From contig JASKMD010000002.1 in NCBI GenBank assembly GCA_030144725.1, positions 5,273,362-5,337,361 of the forward strand: a stretch of 64,000 nucleotides of DNA. Reading direction: 5' to 3'. The stretch comes from Haematococcus lacustris (Eukaryota > Chlorophyta > Chlorophyceae > Chlamydomonadales > Haematococcaceae). Within the stretch, counting starts at the first letter, position 1. Every line of letters starts with the position of its first letter. The position numbers and the translations under genes were made by a program. Shown here in pieces: positions 45,863-59,000 of the stretch. The notes beneath the pieces were generated by a model that worked only from the letters and a program-made list of their open reading frames with translations, was not told where the DNA came from and searched no databases.

Positions 45863-48800
45863 CTACTTTGCCCTGCTCTCCTGCCGTGCTTCCTCAGCCT
45901 CGTCATCCTCTATAGAATCGTCCGACAGCCCGAGGTCCGCGCCGCTGTCGTCGCCCTCATCTGCTCCCGCCGTGTCCGGACCGCGTCGCGCTGCCACGAC
46001 GCCACCCGCCACCGGGTTGGCGTTGGACGGCCCCGCTGCCCGAAGACTGCTGCTGGCCTGGCCTGACCGTGTTGAGCTGCTGGCTTTCAATGAGGCAGCA
46101 GCCAGATCTTTGGCCACCTTAGCCATCTCCTTCTGCACGCGAGACAGCAGAAGCGCCACAGGCAGCATGCATGGAAAGGGTGCTGGTCGTGTCTGCAGGC
46201 GTGCATGCAGTGCAACATTCGACCATCTTGCTGCAAGACTTGCTGCCCATGCTGGCACCTCAAGCTCCAGACCTGAACATGCGGATGCAGCCTGCACAGT
46301 GGACCCCTCAGCCTCCTGCAAGGCTCACTGGCTAACTGGCCTGGCCCCTGGCACCCCTAACAGCTTTGACGCTTGCTGCAGCGCTTCAGCACAACTGTCA
46401 GCCCCACCCCTCCGCTGCTGCACTGTGGTAACCTGCTGCCCTACCCCCTCCTGCTGGTGGCAGCGCAGCCCCCTGTGGCTGCAGGCTGCCACCCGCAGCT
46501 CAGAGCACCTGCTGTCGGCGTGACTCCCTGTCCGCTTTTTCCTGCTGCCGGGCTGCAAGCTCAGGCACATAGAACTGCTCGTACTCCGCAGCCCCTGCGC
46601 TGACGGCCTGCACACACAGCAGCAGCACGCCAGAGTGCACCCCCAAGGGTTAGGGGTTAGGGTTAGGGTTGATGTTACGGTTAGGGTTAGGATTGTGATT
46701 ATGGTTAGGGGTAGGCACCCAGGCACCCTCCCAGGCACACAGGCCAGCTACAGCCTGTGTGAGCCAGTGAGGCCTGTAAGGGCCCTGGGCACCAGATGAG
46801 GGTGGGTTGCTGGCAAGAAGGGAGGGTTGGACAAGGCTGTGCCCCAGCTGCTACTGCCCCTCCCCACCTAGGCGACCTCAGCTGCCCTGGGCCAGTAAGT
46901 CACCTGTCCACCCTGCTGCTCATGTGCCCAAGCATGGAAAGGGCCCCCAGGCCCCATGGGCCCCTGGCGCCTCTTTTTGTCTTAAGCTGCTGCTGCTGCT
47001 GCTGCTGCTGCTGTCACCTGTCACCACCTGCGGCCACCTGTCAGGCCTGGTAGGGTCCCAGCGCACCTGGCAGAATTGGTCCATGCCCTGGCCAGTCAAG
47101 GCCGACACCCCCACGCAGCGCAGGTTGGAGTAGAACTCATCCAGCACCAGGGATAGGCTGCGGGACAAGGTGGCCGCATAGCTGCCATCCTTCTCCAGCG
47201 CTGCCTGCACATGCCACCAGCAGGAAAAGGCGGCCACCAGCATGACACCGACATACCAGGTTACACCCAAGTCACACTCCAGGTCTCACATTCAGTCGCA
47301 CTGGATGCCCCATGAGCGGCAACTCTACATACTAAGGGCGTGGTTACTGCTCACACATGGCTGGTCACACCTGGCCAACTCCTGATGTTATGCCTAGTGT
47401 GCATCACACCTGGGGTCACACCTGGTACACTTCAAAGTCTGCCATCCACTCCAAGGCAAAGTCGTGCTGCATCACGTCTGTCTTGTTGAACACCAGGATC
47501 ATGGGCAGCTTGGTCTTGTACAGTATGGATACCGCCTGGCCCAGAACACAGCACAGCAGCGGGCAGGCAGTGGTGGCCGCACCACAGCAATGGATCAGCA
47601 TGACAGGCTGAGCCGTGCACCAGTGTTACAAGGTTCCAAACAGGCCAGCTGATGTTTATCGCTCAGCATCCTAGCCCGTTCCCTAGCTGGTCGCGCTCTT
47701 ACTTGTGGAAGGATACAGCAGGGGAGGTTTTGGTAGGCCCTTTATTGTTGATAGTGCACCAATGTTTGTTCATAGTTGGCAACAGGACATGGCTCGCAGC
47801 CAGCACGGTCATGAAGCAGCCGCGGGCCCATTTGCTTACAAACATGCAAATACGACTTTTGCTTCAAATCATGACATATTATGAGAGACAACCCATTGCG
47901 CTTGTGCGCGCTCGTGTCTAAGGACCTACATCAGCTGCTGCTACACCACAGTAATGACGGTCCAGCTTAGGCTCGGTGACTGCATTGCCTCAGCCAAAGT
48001 GGCTAGGGATCAGTAGCAGGTGAGGTGGGGTGTAGGGCAGGGTGGTGAAAATGGCTGCAGCTGGCCAGCTGCTGCTGCTCTTCTCTGCCCCGCCCTGGTG
48101 TAGGCCGCGCTGCGCCTGCCCTCCCTTCCCCCTGCCTACCTGCAGCATGTTGCTCATGAAGGTCTGTGGGGCAGCGCACCGGGGCGTGTCCACAATAAAC
48201 CTGACAGGCCAGCGCATGGGCAGGCAGCTGGGTGACAAATGCCCCTGGCCCCAACCCTGCCACCATCCCAGTCCCTGCCGCCGTCCCACCTCCCCCCAGC
48301 CTCCCTGGCCTCGCAGCAGTTGTCCCATGTGCACCCTTGCAGCCTTGCCCCGCACCCTCTTCCCACTCACGCCACCACGGTAGGGAAGGAGGAGGCGAAC
48401 AGCTCCGTCACGATCTGCCCGCTAGCGCTCCAGGTGAAGATCTCAATCTGCCCAGGGGTGTCCAGCACGATGGTGCTCAGGGGCGGGTCACGTGCCTTCT
48501 CACACAGCCCAATGACCTGCAGGAGGCAGCAGGCACAGCAGCTCATTGCACCGCCCCTCACGTCGCCTCAGGCCCTGCCCCTAGGAGCCCACCCTCCTGG
48601 CACTGCCTGTACACTTGCCCTTGCTTCGCCCCTCTTGCCCATGTTCCCGCCCCTGCCCTGGTGCCCTTGCCCCCTCGTGCCCCTGTCCTCTGGCGCCCCT
48701 GCCCCTGCCCCTGCCCCTGCCCCTGCCCCTGCCCCTGCCCCTGCCCCTGCCCCTGCCCCTGCCCCTGCCCCTGCCCCTGCCCCTGCCCCTGCCCCTGCCC

Positions 48801-49499
48801 CTGCCCCTGCCTGGTCAAACCGAGTAGCAAAGAGGTTGCAGGAGGTGAGGATGCCGCCATTGGGTCCCAGGTTGTACTGCTTCATCACATTCTTGTACTT
48901 CACCTGCAGCCAGGCCCATAGGTGCGCCGCCCCTGCGCATCCCCCACCTCTGCTTGCATGATTCTAGTGGCCATGCTCGCCTGCCACACAAGGTGACACC
49001 CTTGCCTCACTGCACTGCTATCAATGAACTGCTGGGCTGCTGACATCAGCCGTTGGGACGCTGGCAGGAGCTGCCATGGGCTGTTGAGATGCTGGCTGCA
49101 TGGAGGACGCTAGAACCAGGCACTTCCGGGCTGCGCCATGTGAAATGTTCCCCACCGTGTCCCGGATGTCAATGTTGGCGCTGTATGGCACATGCAGCAC
49201 CGCAGGGTCCATATTGATAATATATGGGGGGGTTGTTTGGGCGGATAAATGAGAAGCAAGCCGCTGGATGAATGTAGTTTTCCCCGATCCAGCCATGCCT
49301 GTGTGCAGTTGCCACCATGTGCCTTAAGCCTTCATGCTGCATGTCAGTCCATACACAAACAGTCACGAGCAATGAGACCTAGCTGTAGCAGACAATACTG
49401 TTCTCGTGCAGACTTACCAATGACCAAAACAACTGTGGGCTTATTCTTGACGGGCTCGGCTGCTGTGGAGGGGTCCGCTGCTCCGACAGGGTCCGTCAT
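45863..49499 (-). CDS. GPN1: GPN-loop GTPase 1 (XAB1/NPA3 family)
   Basis: Cytosolic GTPase needed in yeast and animals for assembly and nuclear import of RNA polymerase II. Exons: 49499-49418, 49298-49156, 48903-48811, 48516-48371, 48200-48140, 47535-47422, 47204-47067, 46607-46509, 46132-45863 (381 aa, phases close). The P-loop [14 protein letters not shown] follows the start [17 protein letters not shown]. The family-defining Gly-Pro-Asn loop is in [21 protein letters not shown]3 is [17 protein letters not shown]4 is [16 protein letters not shown]; a GPN1-specific [20 protein letters not shown] follows. The C-terminus ([19 protein letters not shown] to [15 protein letters not shown]) is acidic, as in GPN1. 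Intron 3 uses a GC donor (GACCAG/GCAGGG). A further small exon between 46509 and 46132 cannot be excluded. Confidence 0.93.
46648..46715 (+). repeat. Interstitial TTAGGG-type telomeric tract
   Basis: About eight perfect or near-perfect GGGTTA units with two degenerate ones (TTACGG, ATTATGG) lie in the GPN1 intron between 47067 and 46607. On the gene strand it reads as CCCTAA. Confidence 0.8.
48696..48810. repeat. (CCCCTG)19 hexanucleotide array in GPN1 intron 3
   Basis: About 19 uninterrupted CCCCTG units; on the GPN1 sense strand this is CAGGGG and it directly abuts the GC-type splice donor at 48810. The tract G4-(N2) repeats could fold into G-quadruplexes in the pre-mRNA. Confidence 0.95.
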
Positions 49500-49704
49500 G
49501 ATGCAGTGGACGGAGAAGTCAACCCGATGAAGTGATTGATACTCGCGCCCCAGCCTCCCCACCGCTCAAACCCCACACTCACTTAGGAGTTGCACATGTT
49601 TTCCGCATGGGTTGCTGAGGAGCGCGGCTGTCGTCGCAGCTGCGACCTGGTAGTGCTCACATCAGCCTTTACGAGTTTACGCCAGGAATTGATCTGCATA
49701 AGAG
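49500..49704. promoter_or_regulatory. Bidirectional promoter region
   Basis: Only 205 bp separate the start codons of GPN1 (minus) and the 121-aa membrane protein (plus). Both transcription starts must therefore lie here or overlap. No TATA box is evident. Confidence 0.6.
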
Positions 49705-50281
49705 ATGACCTGGCCGGAGCCTCCCAACTACTATGAGCACGCGGAGGGCTCGCCTGTGGTTATCCTTCAACAGCCCACATACCCTGTCATTAACCCTGAG
49801 CCCTCATTCAGCCAGTCTGGTGCGAGACTTGTGTAGAGGGTGCAATGGCACAGTATTCATCTCAGCCACTGCTCATCGCCGTGCAGTTGCAAACATGCGC
49901 CCTGGGCATTGGACCCTGTTCGCGGGGATGACCCTGCTAGGAGCAGCTGCTGGTTACTACAAAGGTGCGCGAAGCCGACAGCGCGGATGAGTCCAGCCCT
50001 GTCTGTTCATCTCGCCCCACCTGTTTTGTAGGCTCCCAAGTCCATTGGCAAAAACCCGCCATGTACTTTGGTGCCCTCTTCATGGGCAAGTCTGGCCTGG
50101 CATGGGCGAGTCTGGACTCAGCACGTAAGGCAGTTGCACAGATGCACCAGTGCCGGTTGTAATGCTCCAGCATTGCCTTACTTGTTTCCTCTTGTCCGCA
50201 GAACGGCTGAAAGGCTTTAAGGAGAATGGTCTGGAGCTGCAGGCTAACATGCCCGGCATGCTGCAGCCAGAAGCATACTGA
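49705..50281 (+). CDS. Small membrane protein of 121 aa, unrecognised
   Basis: Four exons, 49705-49819, 49887-49964, 50032-50124 and 50202-50281, close perfectly in phase with GT-AG introns. The protein starts MTWPEPPNYYEHAEGSPVVI, a polar Pro/Tyr-rich N-terminus. Two hydrophobic stretches follow, HWTLFAGMTLLGAAAGYYKG (about residues 46-65) and PAMYFGALFMGKSGLAWASL (about 73-92). It ends RLKGFKENGLELQANMPGML, polar. The size, two short helices and absence of an obvious plastid transit peptide would suit a supernumerary subunit of a respiratory or other organelle membrane complex, but I cannot match it to a named family. It shares a short divergent promoter with GPN1. The clean exon phases make a real gene likely. 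Confidence 0.7.
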
Positions 50282-51034
50282 TTCTGTGTCAACGACAGAA
50301 AGCAATAGGCAGAGTCAGCAACGAGGCAGCGTGAGGCGTGCAGTGCAAGACAAAGGGCTTTGCAATGTGCAGCATTTGACGCAAGCAGAATTGTTTCACC
50401 TCTGCCAGGCATTATAGTTGTTATTGCTTTCATAGCTGAGCTGCAAGCCTGGTGAAGTAGCCTGGTGAGGTAGTCTGATGTGTTCAGGTTTGGCAGACAC
50501 TGGCTGTTGCGTGTCTGCAAGTGACACTCTGAGACCCGTGCGGGCAGCAGCAGTGCTGTGGTGATCTCTCAGTTAAGCACACTGTCAATGCGCCCACAGT
50601 CAGCCCCACCGGGAGGAGCAGCTGTGCCTGCTGGTCAGCGGTTGCAGCAGGTGGCCAAGCATGCACAGTGCGAATGTGGCATGACAGCCAGCAATAGCAG
50701 TGGACAGCCAGATTGGTTGCACCTGACGTGCCTTGTGATTGTGCAGGATACAGGTGGCAGCATGCGTCGAGGCTGCATGTCTCCGGGGGGGTTGGGAGCA
50801 GTCGTTGTTGCCAGGCCTGCAGGCTGGTAGACCTGGTCCTACAGGCAATAGCTCAGGGCTTTCCATCCAGCCGGCTTGAGAACAGCACACGTAGGGGAGC
50901 CTGACTAGTAGCTCCTGCACACAAAGGAAGGTTGAAGTAAGGGCCGGCCCACCAAACTTGCAGACAGCAGCAAGAGCTGCACTGCCCTCCTCGTTGACCC
51001 TTGAGCTTTGCCGACCAAACTGCTAGGAATGTAG
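50282..51034. other. Intergenic region upstream of the TnpB/Fanzor-like relic
   Basis: No gene or RNA is supported. Part of it may be decayed upstream sequence of the relic at 51035, but no motif could be recognised. Confidence 0.4.
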
Positions 51035-51382
51035 GTGAGAGGTTACGGCCTAGGGCTCCTGCCTGACCTGATCCTGCCTGGCCTGCTGTGGTGCCATGAG
51101 GTGCCGCCCAACCCGCCTCCCCCTCCCCCAGCCCAGGCTCCCCTTGCCCAGGACCCCCCTGCCCGTGCCCAGCCCCCACCTGGCCCAGTCCCCACCTGGC
51201 CCAGTCCCACCACCCCAGGCCCCCCATAGGGCAGGTGGCTGGACCGGGACACCAACGGATGCCTGAACCTGCAGCGCATTGGGGAGAGCATGCAGCGCTC
51301 CCTGGAGCTGTGCAGCTATGAGGGCTTGGAAGCTTCGCCGACCGTTGGCACGGAGTACTGGCAGGGCTATAAGCTGGGTTAG
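51035..51382 (+). pseudogene. C-terminal relic of a TnpB/Fanzor-like RuvC nuclease
   Basis: One frame runs from 51035 to a stop at 51227-51229 and continues in phase to TAG at 51380-51382. It holds GLLWCHEVPPN, a Pro-rich linker of about 45 residues, then GRWLDRDTNGCLNLQRIGES and LELCSYEGLE, GTEYWQGYKLG. D-R-D-x-N-x-x-x-N is the third RuvC motif of TnpB and its eukaryotic homologues, the Fanzor proteins (RNA-guided nucleases). The same WLDRDTN...ELC block is, from memory, very abundant in predicted proteins of Haematococcus. Here the codon just before GRW is TAG, and the upstream RuvC motifs and zinc ribbon are not found, so it is broken and truncated. Assignment to Fanzor rather than to another RuvC family is inference. 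Confidence 0.5.
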
Positions 51383-51514
51383 GGGGAAAACGCCACTGGT
51401 GTGGGGTTTGTAGTCATCAAGGGTGCGACCGAGGCTGCTTCAACTTGATGGGAGTAGCTGAGTGAGATTACCCACGGGCAAACTTGTTCCATGGTGAATG
51501 AGTTTTGTTTGCCT
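51383..51514 (+). mobile_element. 3' module of the TnpB/Fanzor-like element, copy 1
   Basis: Directly after the relic, 51398-51514 is closely similar to 29627-29741: GGTGTGGGGTTTGTAGTCAT, AAGGGTGC(A/G)ACCGAGG, GTAGCTGAGTGAGATTA. The shared non-coding sequence marks the 3' untranslated region or right end of the element. Its end lies only about 110 bp before the LPA1-like start codon. Confidence 0.65.
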
Positions 51515-51626
51515 GGGGTAAGTATACCAACGGGCCTTTTGATGGTCGACGTATGTTGCATGGGGTATATGTGTCCATTGTGGTCTCAAATCGTAACACT
51601 GTTCCGAGGTCAAACCGCTCACGCTG

Positions 51627-55642
<4,016 letters not shown>

Positions 55643-56064
55643 GTGGCGCGGTGGTGCTGTTGGGGCTCCCGCACATTTGGCCAGGTGGCTCGCGTTAGGC
55701 CGGCATTAGGCTCAACGGGTTCGAGGCAGCTTGGCCTCAGTTTTGGGTGGCAGTGCGCGCGTTCTCAGTTCGGGTCAGTATCCGGGCTGCCCTTTTTGGT
55801 GTGGGCGGAGGGGTTTGTCTACTCGAGAGTTCCTTATGATGCCTTATTGTTACATGGAAAAGCGGTGAGCCTGGCAGCGCGAGGATAGCGGCGGTGGTCT
55901 ATGGCCGGGAAACGGAAGTGCTACCGGCTAAAAGTACATATGGCAGCCACGTGAATCCCAACTCACCAATGCGACCATCGGCGCACCCACCCATCGCTGC
56001 TAGCAAGTTAACTTAGCTCGTGAGCGATAAGCTCATGCAGGGCTTGCACTCCGTCCAGAGAACT

Positions 56065-59000
56065 ATGCTGCGCTGCTACAACATGGCAGCACGGCTGAGC
56101 GAGCCTGTAACCGTGCTGGGTGCGCGGTGACGGACAACAACCTGCAGCCTGCATGTTCATCGTTGACTGTCATCTTGTGCGCGGCTTGCAGCGAGTAACG
56201 TCTACATTTCGGAGGGGCGGGACGCTGCCGTGATCGAGCAGCTTCAGGTGTGCCAGCCAGCCACCTGTCGGCGAGGTGGTACAGGGTCGGGCCAGGCATG
56301 CGGTTGCCAGTGCCAGGGCTACCAGCATGCACAACATGGGGCGAGCGCCACACAGGAACTGTATAGCAGTTGGGGTAGAGAGGAGGGCGGCGCTTGCAGT
56401 GTGGCAGCCAAGCGCAGTGGAGGCGGGCCCACACTAGCTTGTTTCATTGCAAGCTGGAGTCTGGGCAGCAGGCAGGCCATGCCTAGAGGAGTGGAGGGGG
56501 TAGAGGGGTAGGGGCAGTGGGATGGGGGCAGGGGGTGGAGGGGTAGGGGCAGTGGGATGGGGGCAGGGGGTGGAGGGGTAGGGGCAGTGGGATGGGGGCA
56601 GGGGGTGGAGGGGTAGGGGCAGTGGGATGGGGGCAGGGGGTGGAGGGGTAGGGGCAGTGGGATGGGGGCAGGGGGTGGAGGGGTAGGGGCTGCGCTGCTT
56701 CCTCAGCGCCAGCCACCCGCCACTCCTGTGGTCAGCCATGCTGCCGTGTCATGCTGCCCTGCCCCCCTACACAGGTGTGGCCCCCCTGCTGGCCACCCCC
56801 CTGCCTCCACTGGTGCTTCCTCTTCCTGCCTCCCTCTGCCTCCCTCTGCTGCCTCCCACGAACCATGTCTTTGCACCCATGCCGCCCCCCTCCCCCTGTT
56901 GCTGCCTCCCCAGCTGCCTCCCCCTTCCCCAGCACCCCTCCCCCGTCTCACCCACCTTCTCCAACGCCACCCTCCCCCCGCCCCTGATGCTGCTCCACTG
57001 TAGCACGCTGCCAGCGCCTCCCCAGGCGTGCTCCTAGCCCGCGTGTTTGTGGACCCCGCCTACCACCGCACCGGCTTCACCCTCACGTCAACCAGCCCTT
57101 CACAGGTGTGAACGCGTGTGACATGCCAGGTGTGACCTGCTGGCCGACAGCCCCGTGCTGCTGTCCTTGCGGGCGCACCGGCAAGCTGGTCTACACCGCA
57201 GGTCTGCTGCTGTGGGAGGGGTGTCAGACCCTCCCCGCCCACAGGGGGCTCAACAGGGCAGAGCAGCCCGCCGACCACACAGGCAGGCCCAGCTACCTCA
57301 CAGCTCCATCCCACCAGCTGACCTCCCCCCCGCCCAAGCTCATTTGCTGCCACAGCTGCCCCTGCTGCCACAGCTGCCACAGCTGCCACAGCTGCCCCTG
57401 CTGCCCCTGCTGCCCCTGCTGCCACAGCAGTGACCCATAAGCTCTCACTCCAGGGGAAAGTGCGCTGAATGCCCCCTGCTGCCGCTCCCACTGACCCCCC
57501 CGCCACTCCTGCTGCTCCTGACACCCCCCCCCCCCCCTGGGCCCCCTGCTGCCCCCCATGCTGCAGTTGGCTCAGGGCGTGGTTCACCTCTCCCAGACAG
57601 CGCTGAGCTGCCTAGACCTGCGCCAACACTCTGCCACCCACCCCCGGCTGGGCGTGGTGGATCACATCTCCCTCCACCCCCTCCACCCCCCCCCACCCCT
57701 CCCCATCCCAAGCACCCACCCCCCAGCAGCACCCAGGACCAGGTGCGACCCCCCCTGGATCCCTGCTGCCATGATAGGCCCACCCCTCCCTCCCCACAGC
57801 TTGGCTACTGCCTTCCTGACTGGCACTGCACTCGCCTACCCCTCTGCCCTCCCCCCTGCTGCTGCCCAGGGCCCCCCTCCCCTGCCATGGCGGCAGCGGT
57901 GCAGTGCGGGCTGGCTGTGGCAGCAGCCCTGTCGCAGCCGCCTTGGCTGCTGCCGGTGTTCCTGTACGGGGCCCTGCAGGCGGAGGGCCGGCGCCTGGCT
58001 GACACGCGGCGTGGCCTGGGTGAGGACCCCCCTCCCTGACCCCCCTCCCAAACCTCCCTCCCTGACCCCCTCGATGGACCCCCTCCCTGACACCCCTCCC
58101 TGACACCCCTCCCTGACACCCCTCCCTGACACCCCTCCCTGATCCTGACCAGCCTGACCCTCCCTCACCCTAGCCCCATGTCTTCCCCTGTCTGCCCCTG
58201 CTGCCCTTGCTGCCTTTGAGGCTGCTGCTGCCACTGCTGCCACTGCTGCAGCTCCTGATGCTGCCGCTGTCCACCCGACTGCTACTGGCTGCTACTGGCT
58301 GTGCTGCCGCTGCCCCTCCTTGCCTGCCGCCACCCGCCTGGCAGCCCAGGCTACTTCCAGGCTCCAGCCCAAGGCGCCTGCTGGTCTGGAGCGCTGCCAC
58401 TCATTTCTTTGTCACACTTCCCTCCCGACATGGGCCCCCAACATGTCACACCCCACTGGGGCTTGGTCACACTTGGCGCCGTGCCCTGGGTGGTGAACTA
58501 CAATGTGCCAGTGGCCGCCCTGAAGCCCGCCAAGGCCTCACCACAAGGTCAGGTCCTGTCCAGCCCTGGGAAAAAATCCATGAGATGATATACTCTGGAT
58601 AAGAGCGCACACACACTGACACTGGCACACACTGGTGCACACCAGTGATTTTTTTTGCGTAATACGTAACGATCGGAACCAAAAGCTCGTTTTCTAGGCC
58701 TGGATTTCGTTACCAAACGGACCCAGCCTTGGCTGGCCTCGGCTGCTTCGTAACCGAAAATATCTTTTTATGTATATAAAATGTACTTTTGTATACCGTA
58801 CTCTCCCTTTTGATTCGCGAGGCCTCGAAAACTATAATTAAATACTCTTTCCCGATCCCAAAAAAACATTGTTTACTTTTTCCCGATGCAAAAGTTGCAG
58901 CAAAACACAACTTTGACAACGTGGGTGTGCTTATAAATATTCAAGACAGCCATTCCTTGCATGACATGTCAATCCTCCGTGGACACTTTCTGCACAGGTC

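Noticed and set aside
48232..48961. Pro-Ala/Pro-Cys repeat proteins on the plus strand
   Set aside because: They are translations of the CCCCTG hexanucleotide array inside a GPN1 intron.
56490..56690. CRISPR-like regular repeats
   Set aside because: The units are contiguous with no unique spacers and the genome is eukaryotic; it is a minisatellite.
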